A DNA stretch of 64,000 bases, taken from assembly GCF_000722875.1 (NCBI RefSeq), contig NZ_JFHR01000003.1, forward strand, positions 1-64,000, written 5' to 3'. This document shows, in pieces, positions 8,157-17,239 of the stretch (position 1 is its first letter; every line of letters begins with the position of its first letter). Origin of the DNA: Sphingobium chlorophenolicum. Its GTDB lineage: Bacteria; Pseudomonadota; Alphaproteobacteria; Sphingomonadales; Sphingomonadaceae. The position numbers were made by a program, and so were the translations under genes. The notes under the pieces were generated by a model that did not search any database, was not told the DNA's origin, and worked only from the letters and a program-made list of their open reading frames with translations.

Positions 8157-8460
8157 GTCCGTGGTCCGCTGTCTCGTGGTTTGAAGCCTCGGGTTCGGCC
8201 AGCGATGGTGGCGAACGGAAGCCCTCTGGCCCTAGAAATTCGTATTTGAGATATCGATCGGAGTCGATGCGCTCGAAAACCGCGTTGATGACAGCTTCCC
8301 TGGAGCCGAGGCCCAGACGATCCTGAAGTCGCTCTGCGATCGCTAATGCTACGGGCGACAGCGCCACGGTCGACCGCCGGTACCCCGCATTGTCTTCCCG
8401 CTCCTTTTTCAGGCGCATGGACCGCGTGCTTTTTTTGATCTCGGATGGGTCGCTGGGCAT
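8134..8460 (-). CDS. Hypothetical protein, possible DNA-binding domain
   Basis: 108 residues from ATG at 8460 (TTG at 8466 is the next in-frame option). The highly charged N-terminus (KKSTRSMRLKKERED) precedes a compact segment RSTVALSPVALAIAERLQDRLGLGSREAVINAVFERI, whose strand-helix-helix look suggests a ribbon-helix-helix type fold. The tail is rich in Ala, Glu and His. It overlaps the GGDEF fragment downstream, so the two were one unit. I do not recognise a named family. Confidence 0.5.
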   Translation of the reverse strand: MPSDPSEIKKSTRSMRLKKEREDNAGYRRSTVALSPVALAIAERLQDRLGLGSREAVINAVFERIDSDRYLKYEFLGPEGFRSPPSLAEPEASNHETADHGHAAKATS

Positions 8461-8558
8461 AAGCAAGCGTCATTCTGCCACTCGGACCCTTAGCGCAAGG
8501 TGATGTGACGGTAAGACGGGGCGGTACATTTCGAGACTGGTAGTGTCGACGACCGACT

Positions 8559-8957
8559 TCAGCCGGTCAGCCCAGTTCGACCGATGCCGCGTTCGGAGCC
8601 AGTCACTATCTCGGGGATGTCGGGATCGGAAAGGATTGCCGAGAAATACTCGAGGCTTTCGGTAACTGCGGTCGCGAACCTCGGGCTGTAGTACACCATC
8701 GGCTCGTGAAGGATGTCGACGGCGATATAGGCGCGGACAGGGTCGATCTGCAGGATATCAACAAACTGGTCGATCAGTCGCCCTGTGAAGGGCGTTTGGC
8801 CGGCTCGGATTTTGTTGACGAGGCTAAGGCTCTTGCCGAGGCGGCGAGCCATTTCGGCATTTGTCACTTTCTTCAGACGCCACTCAGCCATGAACAACGC
8901 GTGAAGACGTTGTTGCCGATCTTCGCAGACTGAAGCCTTTGTAGACTGGTGGTACAT
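8559..8957 (-). CDS. XRE-type helix-turn-helix regulator
   Basis: 132 residues. Residues 30-65 (VTNAEMARRLGKSLSLVNKIRAGQTPFTGRLIDQFVDIL) form a lambda-repressor-like helix-turn-helix with a normal recognition-helix layout. The C-terminal half (YSPRFATAVTESLEYFSAIL) has no recognised domain. It lies upstream of the transfer operon and reads away from it, a common place for a transfer repressor. No clear ribosome site precedes ATG at 8957; Met22 could be an alternative start. Confidence 0.7.
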   Translation of the reverse strand: MYHQSTKASVCEDRQQRLHALFMAEWRLKKVTNAEMARRLGKSLSLVNKIRAGQTPFTGRLIDQFVDILQIDPVRAYIAVDILHEPMVYYSPRFATAVTESLEYFSAILSDPDIPEIVTGSERGIGRTGLTG

Positions 8958-9029
8958 ACTGCGACCCCCGTTAGGGGTCTAATACGCATCTATCCGTTCA
9001 CGTTGTCAACCACCGCCACGCAGCGCGAT

Positions 9030-9527
9030 TCATGACCTCTCCGTAAATGTTCCATGAAATGCGGCGAGTAGCCCGATAATGAAGGTGAGCCGAATTGGCG
9101 CAAGCGATCCGGATGCGTCGCCAGCATGGGCACGCGCGCGCTGAAACAGGTCATTCTGGTGCATCTGAATGCGTAACGTGACCCGAATCGGACCGGGGAT
9201 GTCGGCATCTCGCGCCTCGTGAACAAAGGGGGCAGGATCACGGCAAACGACGAAATTCTCCAACCCCTTCATAGAGGTAGCGGAAACAGTCTCAAATCCG
9301 CATGTGGCCAATGAATGAATGCGCATCGCATCCACGGCGAGGCGGAACAGCGAGTGATCCACTTTGAAGGTATAAAGCGCCTGGGGCATATCGGACCGTA
9401 CGACAAAGCGGCGGGTGTCGCCATCGGCCGCATAAAGCCGACCAGATGCGGTACGATGCGTAACCGGATCTCCTCCGGCAAGGCGCATCAACAAATAGTG
9501 TAATTCTTTTACACTGATCCAAGTCAT
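9030..9527 (-). CDS. Hypothetical protein divergent from the transfer operon
   Basis: 165 residues. ATG at 9527 is preceded by AAGGCGG, a good ribosome site, which supports this start. No family is recognised. Ordered segments include RRFVVRSDMPQALYTFKVDHSLFRLAVDAMRI and a C-terminal hydrophobic IRLTFIIGLLAAFHG. Codons 4-11 contain the AGTGTAA palindrome at 9497-9515. The gene is the divergent neighbour of traA, which makes a regulatory role possible but unproven. Confidence 0.55.
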   Translation of the reverse strand: MTWISVKELHYLLMRLAGGDPVTHRTASGRLYAADGDTRRFVVRSDMPQALYTFKVDHSLFRLAVDAMRIHSLATCGFETVSATSMKGLENFVVCRDPAPFVHEARDADIPGPIRVTLRIQMHQNDLFQRARAHAGDASGSLAPIRLTFIIGLLAAFHGTFTERS

Positions 9528-9606
9528 ACCGCCTTAGAATCCGCAGTAGGCGGGGCGTTGTTCCGGGCGACCAAGATGTACTTGGCGCGAGACAAATAGT
9601 GTAATT
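9491..9606. repeat. Direct repeat pair ACAAATAGTGTAATT
   Basis: Two exact 15-bp copies, at 9491-9505 and 9592-9606. The AT-rich sequence stands out against its GC-rich surroundings. The right copy is followed by a T-run and lies in the presumed promoter region of the transfer operon; the left copy overlaps the beginning of the divergent gene. Confidence 0.6.
9497..9515. promoter_or_regulatory. Palindrome AGTGTAA-n5-TTACACT, candidate operator
   Basis: Perfect 7-bp arms separated by 5 bp. A second copy of the left half, within the direct repeat ACAAATAGTGTAATT, lies at 9592-9606, 101 bp away and 84 bp before the traA start. The pair brackets the divergent intergenic region, as expected for an operator recognised by a dimeric regulator. 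Candidate binders are the products of 8559-8957 or 9030-9527. Inferred from pattern only. Confidence 0.4.
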
Positions 9607-9689
9607 TTTTTCCATCTTGCGGGAGTCAGTTTCTTCCTCCCTTTTAAGGGTGACGCAGCAATCCGCTTCGTCTTTCAAGGGGAAAGAGC

Positions 9690-10013
9690 ATGTCTGCACT
9701 TTCAATGCCGAAGGGTGGCCAGATCAATGGCGTCCTTCTCGGCCTGGCGATCATCGCGATGGTGATGGTCCTGGGCGCGTCGGCGGCGTTCGCCGGCGCC
9801 GATACGACGTTCAATACCGCGCTGACGAAGTTCACGGACTTCCTCGAGGGCTCGGGCGGCAAGATCATCACCGTCATGAGCCTGGCCGGCGGCATCGTCG
9901 CGCTGGCGTCGGGCCGCTTCAGCCTCGGCCAGGTGGCCGTTCCCGTCGCCGTCGGTGTCGGCGCGGGCACGGGTATCCCGATCGTCACCTCGACCGTCAC
10001 CGCGACGATCTGA
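9690..10013 (+). CDS. traA: TraA-type conjugative pilin precursor
   Basis: 107 residues with GGGGAAAG ahead of ATG 9690. The long leader with a hydrophobic core (VLLGLAIIAMVMVLGASAAFA) predicts cleavage after Ala35, leaving a mature peptide of about 72 residues with a second hydrophobic segment (IITVMSLAGGIVALASG) and a third at the C-terminus. This is the F-pilin layout. First gene of the transfer operon, followed by traL as in F. It forms the pilus shaft after insertion in the inner membrane. Confidence 0.85.
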   Translation: MSALSMPKGGQINGVLLGLAIIAMVMVLGASAAFAGADTTFNTALTKFTDFLEGSGGKIITVMSLAGGIVALASGRFSLGQVAVPVAVGVGAGTGIPIVTSTVTATI

Positions 10014-10053
10014 GGCGTCGGCTGGATCAACCGCTGGGAGGGCGGCTTAGCTT

Positions 10054-10338
10054 ATGGACCGGTACACCATCCCTTCGCATCTCGACGACCCGGAGCTGAT
10101 CGGCTTCTGGACGCTGGACGAGTTCCTCGCGATGGCGATCCCCTTCATCTGGGGGATCCTGTCGCAGCACGTCGTGATCGGATTGATGGTCTCGTTGCTC
10201 GGATGGTGGGGATTTCGGAAACTCAAAGCCGGCAAGGCCACGTCGTGGATTCTCCACATGGCCTACTGGCACCTGCCGTCGAGTTTTACCGGGCTGAAGG
10301 CGACGCCGCCCTCCCACCTTCGCGTGATGGTGGGCTAA
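10054..10338 (+). CDS. traL: TraL, pilus assembly membrane protein
   Basis: 94 residues. The N-terminal DRYTIPSHLDDPELIGFWTLDE motif and two close hydrophobic segments (FLAMAIPFIWGILSQHVVIGLMVSLLGWWGF) are typical of TraL, an inner-membrane component of F-type secretion systems (VirB3-like role). It lies between traA and traE with the canonical order. The TAA stop abuts the ATG of the next gene directly. Confidence 0.9.
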   Translation: MDRYTIPSHLDDPELIGFWTLDEFLAMAIPFIWGILSQHVVIGLMVSLLGWWGFRKLKAGKATSWILHMAYWHLPSSFTGLKATPPSHLRVMVG

Positions 10339-10926
10339 ATGGATTATTCTGTCGGTCTCGCGCAGTCGCAGCGCGTCCTCAAGCAGCGCAACATGCTCGG
10401 CATCGTCGCGCTGGTCCTCGCGGGCCTCGTGGTGCTGCTGTTCCTGGTCGGCGCGACCCGTGACCGGGAGATCGTCCTGCAGCCGATCGTCCGCTCCCCG
10501 TTGACGCTCTCGTCGAGCGGGGTCAGCGAGCAGTATCTGGAGATGGTCACGCGCGACACCGCGCTGATGACGCTCAACCGCTCGCCCGAAAATCTCGAAT
10601 ACTGGATGGACTCGATCCTGGCGATCGCCACGCCGGAAGCACATGGTTCGCTCAAGCGCGACCTGATGAAGATCCTCAACGAGCAGCGCGGATCGAGCAT
10701 CAGCCAGTATTTCACGCTCGCCGGCATGAAGGTCGATCCCGAGAAACTGACCTCGGAAGTGACCGGCACGCTGCACACCGTCGTCGGCTCGAAGTCGGTC
10801 ACCGCCGAGCCGAAGACCTTCCGCTTCTATTGGGCGTATCGCGGCCTGACCCTCCAGCTCAAGGGCTTCGGGATGGTCACCAAGGCCGACAAGGACGCCG
10901 CGGCAACCATCGGAGACGACGCATGA
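10339..10926 (+). CDS. traE: TraE, type IV secretion core protein (VirB5/TrbJ-class position)
   Basis: 195 residues. One transmembrane helix near the N-terminus (MLGIVALVLAGLVVLLFLVGA) is followed by a periplasmic domain with the ending FRFYWAYRGLTLQLKGFGMV typical of TraE, the VirB8-like inner-membrane scaffold of F-type systems. Order traL-traE-traK matches F. ATGA overlap with traK indicates translational coupling. Confidence 0.9.
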   Translation: MDYSVGLAQSQRVLKQRNMLGIVALVLAGLVVLLFLVGATRDREIVLQPIVRSPLTLSSSGVSEQYLEMVTRDTALMTLNRSPENLEYWMDSILAIATPEAHGSLKRDLMKILNEQRGSSISQYFTLAGMKVDPEKLTSEVTGTLHTVVGSKSVTAEPKTFRFYWAYRGLTLQLKGFGMVTKADKDAAATIGDDA

Positions 10927-11735
10927 CCGCCTGGGTCGCAGTCGGGCTGATCGGGGGCGGGACCGCCTTCGCATCGCGCCTGTGTTCGCTATCGCGCCTG
11001 ATCGGGGCGGGGATGATCGTGGCGGGCGGCGTGGTCCTCGCCGCGCCGGCCTTCGCCGACGAGCATGTGCTGGCAAAGGACAACAGCGAGGTCGCCTGCA
11101 CGATGTCGAAGTCGGGGCTGACCCGCGTCAGCCTCAAGGACGATCGCTTCGCCAGCGTCTCGAAGCTGACCACCGGGGTCGATACCGACGATTTCACCGT
11201 GGTCAATGAACCGACCCGGGGCGACATCTATGTGTCGGTCCCGGAAGCCTATTCGCGGCCGAACGTGTCGTTCTTCGGCACGACGTCGAAGGGTTATGTG
11301 TACAAATTCTCGTGCCGGCTCGCCGGCGACGACGCGCAGCAGGTGTTCGTCGAGAACAAGGATATCGGTGGCGCCGCGGAAACGCAGGTCGCGGCCGTCG
11401 CGGCATCGCCGCAGGAGGCGTCCGCCACGCTGGTCCAGGCGATGTTCCAGTCCGCGCCGCTCGAAGGGTTCGAGGTCAGGCCCGCGGTCACCGACCCGGT
11501 GATGATTGGCTCGCTCAAGGTCCAGATGGTCGCCGAGTATCGCGGCGCCAGCCTCGCAGGCCGCACGCTCAGGATCGAGAACCGGGGCAAGGTTCCGGTC
11601 GCGCTGGGCGAGGGAACGATCGCACCGTCGAACGCGATCGCGGTCTCGGTCGCCAACCCCAACCTCAAGCCCGGTGAAGCCACCACCGCCTATATCGTCA
11701 CGCCTTCGGGCCTCGCCAACGGAGTGCGGCCATGA
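10923..11735 (+). CDS. traK: TraK, outer-membrane-associated core protein
   Basis: 270 residues from ATG 10923, which overlaps the traE stop. A signal sequence ends AAPAFA, with predicted cleavage at about residue 45. The mature part is rich in beta strands, including VSFFGTTSKGYVYKFSCRL and TLRIENRGKVPVALGEGTIAPSNAIAV, typical of the secretin-like TraK (VirB9-like) family. It assembles with TraB and TraV into the trans-envelope channel core. The gene overlaps traB by 4 bp. Confidence 0.88.
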   Translation: MTAWVAVGLIGGGTAFASRLCSLSRLIGAGMIVAGGVVLAAPAFADEHVLAKDNSEVACTMSKSGLTRVSLKDDRFASVSKLTTGVDTDDFTVVNEPTRGDIYVSVPEAYSRPNVSFFGTTSKGYVYKFSCRLAGDDAQQVFVENKDIGGAAETQVAAVAASPQEASATLVQAMFQSAPLEGFEVRPAVTDPVMIGSLKVQMVAEYRGASLAGRTLRIENRGKVPVALGEGTIAPSNAIAVSVANPNLKPGEATTAYIVTPSGLANGVRP

Positions 11736-13054
11736 GCCTCAAGGACATCTTCCAGCGTAACCGTGCCAAGCAGCTCGATACCGAGCCGGAGGAGGGCGGG
11801 GACAGCGAGCTGATGGCCGGCAACGATGCCGTCCGCAAGAAGCAGCTGCTCTACCTCGGCTGTGGTGGCGCCGTCGCGCTGGTGCTGGGCTCCTGGTACG
11901 TCATGGGCGACGATGCCAAGCTGAAGCCGGTCGGCACCGACGGGAAGGAGGTGAAGATCACCACCGACGACATGGTCAACCGGAACATGTCGCAGCGTGA
12001 ATGGCAGGCCGCATCCGAAGCGCAGATGCAGTCGATCAACAATCAGCTGAAGGGCGTCGACGGCCAGCGCGCGCAGATGGAGCAGTTGCAGGCGCAGATC
12101 GCCGCGCTCCAGGGCGAGAAGCAGTCGATGGCGAGCGATGGCCAGCGGGTCATGAGCGCCTATCAGCAGGAGAACGACCAGCTTCGCCAGCAGATCGCGC
12201 AGCGTAACGCCGCGCCGGCCGCGCCGGCTCCGACGCAGATGTATGGCCCCGGCCAGCCCAATTACCGCACTCCCGGCGCGCCGATGACGGCGGGCGAGGC
12301 GGCAGCGGCTGCGGTGTCGCAGTCGCGCTCGATCAAGCTGGTGTCGTTCGAGGGCGGCCCCTCGGGCACCGCGACTCGGATCTCGGGTGGCACGACCAGC
12401 TACACCGACAGCCCCAATTACCTGCCGCCCAACTCGATCGCGAAGGCGAAGGTCATCGTCGGCGTCGACGCCTCGGCGGGGGTGCAGTCGCAGACCGATC
12501 CGCTGCCGGTGATCCTGCGCATCACCGGCCCGGCGCGCTCGGTCTACCAGAACGGCAAGCTGCTCACGACGCGGATCGAAGGCTGCGTCATCAACGGCGC
12601 GGCGCGCGGCGATCTCTCTTCCGAGAAGGTCTATGTGAAGCTGCAGCGGATGACCTGTCCGCAGGCCAATGGCCGGTTCGCGGTGTCGGACGTGAAGGGC
12701 TTCATCAGCTTCGCCGGCAAGACCGGCGTGCGCGGCCGTGTCGTCAGTCGCGAGGGCTCCTTGGCGATGCAAGCTTTCTTTGCCGGGCTTGTAGGTGGTG
12801 CAGGCAATGCGCTGAACACTGCCTTCAACCAGCCACTCGCAACCTTCGAGACAGACGGCAAAGGAGGGATCAATCGCACCCCGAGCATCGGCAACGTCGG
12901 TTTGCGCGCTTTGGGCGGCGGCGCCGACGAGAGCGGTCGAACAGTTTCCAAATACCTGATCGAGCGCGCCGAACAGTACCAGCCCATCATCGAGATGCCG
13001 ACCGGCATCGATGTCGAGATCGTCTTCCTCGAAGGCGTCTTCATCCAGAACTGA
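11732..13054 (+). CDS. traB: TraB, VirB10-like channel core protein
   Basis: 440 residues. A single transmembrane helix (about residues 37-57, LLYLGCGGAVALVLGSWYVMG) is followed by a coiled coil at about 85-165 rich in Gln and Glu, a Pro/Ala linker, then the VirB10/TraB domain with NYLPPNSIAKAKVIVGVDAS, LPVILRITGPARS and GCVINGAARGDLSSEKVYVKL. It spans the periplasm and energises the outer-membrane pore. ATG overlaps the traK stop; 20 bp separate it from the dsbC-like gene. Confidence 0.93.
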   Translation: MSLKDIFQRNRAKQLDTEPEEGGDSELMAGNDAVRKKQLLYLGCGGAVALVLGSWYVMGDDAKLKPVGTDGKEVKITTDDMVNRNMSQREWQAASEAQMQSINNQLKGVDGQRAQMEQLQAQIAALQGEKQSMASDGQRVMSAYQQENDQLRQQIAQRNAAPAAPAPTQMYGPGQPNYRTPGAPMTAGEAAAAAVSQSRSIKLVSFEGGPSGTATRISGGTTSYTDSPNYLPPNSIAKAKVIVGVDASAGVQSQTDPLPVILRITGPARSVYQNGKLLTTRIEGCVINGAARGDLSSEKVYVKLQRMTCPQANGRFAVSDVKGFISFAGKTGVRGRVVSREGSLAMQAFFAGLVGGAGNALNTAFNQPLATFETDGKGGINRTPSIGNVGLRALGGGADESGRTVSKYLIERAEQYQPIIEMPTGIDVEIVFLEGVFIQN

Positions 13055-13074
13055 GCCCGGAAGGAGGCGGTCAC

Positions 13075-13887
13075 ATGGCAAATACTATCATGATCGGCGC
13101 GATGGCGGGGGCGGCGATGCTGCTGACCGGCTCGGCCGAAGCGCCGATCGGCGCGCAGGTCCAGGTCGCGCTGCAGAAGCGGCTTCCCAAGACCAAGGTC
13201 GATGCGATCGACTGCTCCAAGGTCGACGGGCTGTGCGAGGTCGTGGCGGGTGCGAACTTGTTCTACGTCGACAAGTCGGCGCGCTATCTCGTCATCGGCC
13301 GCGTCTATGACATGGAGACGCGGCAGGATCTGACCGCCGCCAAGCTGCTCGCGCTCAATCCCGATATGCTGGTGGGCGGCGCGGCGAAGGCCAATGCCAC
13401 GCCCGATGCGCCCGAGGCCGGCGCGGCGCGGGCGGGTGCGCGAGTCACGACCCAGCCCGCCGTCGCCCGCACGCTCGATGTGACGCGGCTGTCGAGCAAG
13501 GGTGCGATCGCGTGGGGTTCGGGCACGCAGACGGTCACCGTCTTCTCCGATTTCCACTGCGGCTACTGCCGCGCGCTCAGTCAGGCGCTCGAGACGATGA
13601 ACGTGCGCGTCATCGAGCGCCCGATCTCGGTGCTGGGAAGCCGCGAGATCGCCGACCAGGTGCTGTGCGCCCGCGATCGTCATGCGGCGGTCCGCGCGGC
13701 CTATGCGCAGAACCCGGTCCCGGCAGGCGCGAAGTGCGACACCAGCGGTCTCGATGAGAACGAGGCGTTCGCCAAGGCGCACGGCATCAACGGGACGCCC
13801 GTCATCGTCCGCTCCGACGGGGCGGTGATCGAGGGCTTCAAGCCCAAGGCCCAGCTCGTCGAATGGTTGAAGGGAGCCAAGTCGTGA
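13075..13887 (+). CDS. DsbC-like periplasmic disulphide isomerase of the T4SS
   Basis: 270 residues. A short signal segment (GAMAGAAMLLTGSAEA) leads to a DsbC/G dimerisation-like N-terminal domain (VQVALQKRLPKTKVDAIDCSKVDGLCEVV) and a thioredoxin fold with the redox motif C162-GYC-165 in VTVFSDFHCGYCRALSQ and a cis-Pro loop in GINGTPVIV. It probably folds the many Cys-rich Tra proteins encoded downstream (TraU, TraN, TraH). GTGA overlap with traV. Confidence 0.88.
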   Translation: MANTIMIGAMAGAAMLLTGSAEAPIGAQVQVALQKRLPKTKVDAIDCSKVDGLCEVVAGANLFYVDKSARYLVIGRVYDMETRQDLTAAKLLALNPDMLVGGAAKANATPDAPEAGAARAGARVTTQPAVARTLDVTRLSSKGAIAWGSGTQTVTVFSDFHCGYCRALSQALETMNVRVIERPISVLGSREIADQVLCARDRHAAVRAAYAQNPVPAGAKCDTSGLDENEAFAKAHGINGTPVIVRSDGAVIEGFKPKAQLVEWLKGAKS

Positions 13888-14669
13888 CCCGATCCGTGAT
13901 CCGCCTGCCGGCCTGCCCGGTTTCCGACTATCGCCCGCACGCCCGCGCCAAGCGTATCGCCGCGCTGGCGATGACCGCGAGCCTGGGACTGCTCGCCAGC
14001 TGTACGACGCTGGGCACCAACATCTCGGGCAAGTTCGCGTGCGGCGCGCCCGAGGGTGGCAGCTGCTCGCCGGCGACCGTCATCGATGACAAGGCGCTGG
14101 CCGAGATCACTGGCGACAGTGGCTATCATCCCGCAGGACCGTACCAGGCACCCGCGCGCAACAGCGGTGGTACGCAGCGGATCGCCTATGCCTCGACGCC
14201 GGTGCCGGCGCAGGCGGCGGGGGTCGGGCCGCAGAAGGTCTTGCGGATCGTGTTCCCCTCGCATGTCGACGCGGCGGGGCGGTTCCACGAGACCGCGGTG
14301 GTGCAGGCGGTGGTCGACAACGGCCAGTGGCTCGCGGCGACCGATGGCCACGGCTCCGCGCTCGCCGCGACGCAGACGCTCAACGTCAGCCCCGAGATCC
14401 TCTCGCAGCTCGGCGCGCCGATCGCCGCGCTTCCCCCGGTGCCCGCCGAGGTCGCCCAGGTCGCCGCCCCGGCAGCGGCCGCAGGTGCGGCGAGCGCGGT
14501 CGGCGCACCGAGCGCGGCGGCGGTCGCGGCCGCGCGGGCCAAGGCGCGCGAGGCGGCTGCTGGCAAGGGTGTGCCGATCGCCGCGACGCAAAAGCCGGCG
14601 TCGCCCGAACTCGCGTCGAGCACGCCGGGCAACCGTCCCGCGACCTACTCGCCGCGTGTGGAGGACTGA
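13884..14669 (+). CDS. traV: TraV, T4SS lipoprotein
   Basis: 261 residues starting at GTG 13884, which overlaps the previous stop. The lipobox LGLLASC predicts lipidation, and the spaced Cys residues in GKFACGAPEGGSCSPATV fit the TraV family (VirB7-like). The C-terminal half is low complexity, rich in Ala, Pro, Val, and longer than in F TraV. TraV anchors TraK in the outer membrane. A GTG start with the overlap is chosen instead of the upstream in-frame ATG inside dsbC. Confidence 0.85.
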   Translation: MTRSVIRLPACPVSDYRPHARAKRIAALAMTASLGLLASCTTLGTNISGKFACGAPEGGSCSPATVIDDKALAEITGDSGYHPAGPYQAPARNSGGTQRIAYASTPVPAQAAGVGPQKVLRIVFPSHVDAAGRFHETAVVQAVVDNGQWLAATDGHGSALAATQTLNVSPEILSQLGAPIAALPPVPAEVAQVAAPAAAAGAASAVGAPSAAAVAAARAKAREAAAGKGVPIAATQKPASPELASSTPGNRPATYSPRVED

Positions 14670-14674
14670 TCGTC

Positions 14675-17239
14675 ATGGCGAAGACCGGCTTCATCGCGCG
14701 CCTGCTCGGCGATACGCGCGCACCCGACCAGGGCACGCCCTCGCACGGTGCGCCGATGCTGTCGCAGTGGCTGCCGTATCGCAGCTATGACGCGCGGCAC
14801 GACCTGTTCTACCAGACCGACAGCATCGCGTTCGCGCTGGAACTCGCGCCATTGATGGGCGCGGACGAACGCACCGGCGAGATCATCGCGCAGATGCTGT
14901 CAGAGAGCGTCCCGCCCAGCGCGCGGGTTCAGCTGCTCGCATTCCAGAGCCCGCGCGTGGGCGCGCTGATCGCGCAATATGCGCTGCCGCGCTACAAGGC
15001 GGGCGGCATCCATCGCAAGATCGCCGAGCGCCGGTCGGCGTTCCTGCGCCACGGCGCTTGGGTGTCGATGTCGAAGGACGGGCCGTTTCACGTCCGCAAC
15101 CATCGCATCTTCCTGTCGGTCTCGATCCGCAGCGGGAAGGCGACACCCGAGGAGCTGACCGGCGTTCGCGACAGCATCGTCTCGACGCTGCAGTCGATCG
15201 ACATGCCGGCAACCCGGCTGAGGCCGGTCGATCTGATCGCGCTGATCGACGACATCACCGCGCCGGCGTTCGACGTCTCCGACCACGTTTCGGAATATTC
15301 CGACCTCGATCCGATCGCCGACCAATGCGTGCGGCGCGACGTCCAGACCGTCGTCCAGGCCGACCGCCTGCTGGTATCGGTCGAGCCGCTGCGCGCGGTG
15401 ACGAACCTGTCGGGCGAGACGCAGTATCAGGAGATCCGGCCCGACACGTTCGACTATCGCTTCTTCTCGGTCAGGAACCTGCCGAACCGCTGGGCGCCGT
15501 GGGACGTGCAGAAGCTGATCGGCGACATGTTCTCCGACAAGCTGCGCCCGGGGTGCCCGACTCTCACGTCGCTATGCCTGTGCTACCAGGACGAACAGGC
15601 CGCCTCGTCTAAGGCCGGTTACAAGTTCATGCGTACGTCGAGCCTGGCGGACTCGAAGTCGGCGCGGCTGCTCCCGCAGCTGAAGGACCAGAGCCGCGAA
15701 TGGGAGCATGTCACCCAGGAGCTGCGTCTCGGCAAGAAGCTGGTGCAGGCCTATTATGCGGTAGGCATCATCAGCCCGAAGGGGCAGGGGGACGCTAACG
15801 AGCGCACCGTCAAGTCGATGTACAAGGCGGCCGGGTGGGACCTGCTCGACGAGCGGTTCCTCCAGATCATGGCGTTCATGTCGTGTCTGCCGATGACGCT
15901 CGGCAACGGGCTCGACAGCGACCTGAAGCGCATGAAGCGGCTGCGCACGATGCTGACCTCGACCGCGGCGAATATGCTGCCGATCCAGGGCGAGTATCTC
16001 GGCGGGCATCTGCCGCACCTGATGTTCATCGGGCGGCGCGGCCAGCCCTTCTTCTGGTCGCCGTTCGAGAACAAGGCCGGCAACCACAATGTCGCGGTGT
16101 TCGGCAAGTCCGGCTCGGGCAAGTCGGTCGCGCTGCAGGAGCTGTGCGCGGCGTTCGCCGGCGTGGGCGCCAAGATCATCGTGATCGATGACGGCCGCTC
16201 GTTCGAGCATATGGCCAAGAGCCTGGGCGGCAACTTCGTCGAGTTTCGCCTGCGCGACGGGTTCAGCCTCAATCCGTTCTCGATGATCGACGAGACGCTG
16301 GTGGCGCAGGACGAGGATTATCTCGTCGACGCGCTGGCGATGCTCAAGTCGATCATCGGGCAGATGGGCCGTCACATCGACAAGCTCAACGACACCGAGC
16401 GCGGTCTGATCGATCGTGCGGTCAACCAGGTGTGGGAGGCCAAGGGCAGGGGAGGGTGCGTCGACGACGTGATCGAGGCGCTCGGCTCCGACGGCTCTGT
16501 GCAGGGGACGGATCTCGCGATCGCGATGTTCCCGTTCTCGGGAAAGGGCACCTACGGCAGCTTCTTCACCGGTGAGGCGTCGGTGGACATGTCGAACGCG
16601 CTAACGGTGTTCGAACTCTCGGACCTGTCGAGCCGCGAGGAACTGCGCTCGGTCGTGCTGACCGCGATCATGTTCATGTCGTCGCAGACCATGCGCCGCA
16701 TGGACCGCCAGATCCCCAAGGCGCTGCTGATCGACGAGGCGTGGCAGATGCTGCGCGGTGGGTCGATGGCCGATTTCGTCGAGACCTACAGCCGAACCTG
16801 CCGCAAATATGGCGCCTCGCTCATCACCGCGACGCAGAGCCTCAACGACTATTACAAGTCGGAAGGGAGCCTCGCGGCGCTGGAGAACTCCGACTGGTCG
16901 GTCATCCTGATGCAGAAGCCCGACACGATCTCGGACTTCCAGAAGCACGGCCGCTTCGACATGGACCCCTACACCGAAAGCCTGCTGCGTTCGCTGAAGC
17001 GCAACGGCGCGGAATATTCCGACATCCTCATCAAGGGGCCGGAATCGATGGCGGTCGGGCGGCTCGTCCTCGATAAATATTCGGCGACGCTCTATTCCTC
17101 CAGCCCGCAGACCTTCGCCGATATCGAGCATCTGATCGACCTCGGCTGTTCGATGGACGAGGCGATCGAACGCGTCGCCTTCCCCGAGGAATATCGCGAC
17201 AATCCTCCGGGCGAGCCCTGGGTGGAGGCGGCGGAATGA
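14675..17239 (+). CDS. traC: TraC, VirB4-like assembly ATPase
   Basis: 854 residues from ATG 14675. Walker A GKSGSGKS occurs at residues 477-484, and Walker B LIDEAW has Asp687-Glu688. The segment ITATQSLNDYY downstream fits the conserved Q-loop of VirB4/TraC ATPases. The length matches the family. TraC powers pilus assembly and substrate transfer at the inner membrane. ATGA overlap with the next ORF. Confidence 0.95.
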   Translation: MAKTGFIARLLGDTRAPDQGTPSHGAPMLSQWLPYRSYDARHDLFYQTDSIAFALELAPLMGADERTGEIIAQMLSESVPPSARVQLLAFQSPRVGALIAQYALPRYKAGGIHRKIAERRSAFLRHGAWVSMSKDGPFHVRNHRIFLSVSIRSGKATPEELTGVRDSIVSTLQSIDMPATRLRPVDLIALIDDITAPAFDVSDHVSEYSDLDPIADQCVRRDVQTVVQADRLLVSVEPLRAVTNLSGETQYQEIRPDTFDYRFFSVRNLPNRWAPWDVQKLIGDMFSDKLRPGCPTLTSLCLCYQDEQAASSKAGYKFMRTSSLADSKSARLLPQLKDQSREWEHVTQELRLGKKLVQAYYAVGIISPKGQGDANERTVKSMYKAAGWDLLDERFLQIMAFMSCLPMTLGNGLDSDLKRMKRLRTMLTSTAANMLPIQGEYLGGHLPHLMFIGRRGQPFFWSPFENKAGNHNVAVFGKSGSGKSVALQELCAAFAGVGAKIIVIDDGRSFEHMAKSLGGNFVEFRLRDGFSLNPFSMIDETLVAQDEDYLVDALAMLKSIIGQMGRHIDKLNDTERGLIDRAVNQVWEAKGRGGCVDDVIEALGSDGSVQGTDLAIAMFPFSGKGTYGSFFTGEASVDMSNALTVFELSDLSSREELRSVVLTAIMFMSSQTMRRMDRQIPKALLIDEAWQMLRGGSMADFVETYSRTCRKYGASLITATQSLNDYYKSEGSLAALENSDWSVILMQKPDTISDFQKHGRFDMDPYTESLLRSLKRNGAEYSDILIKGPESMAVGRLVLDKYSATLYSSSPQTFADIEHLIDLGCSMDEAIERVAFPEEYRDNPPGEPWVEAAE

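Noticed and set aside
11690..13081. 463-aa leftward ORF antisense to traB
   Set aside because: No homology and the overlapping traB is well supported.
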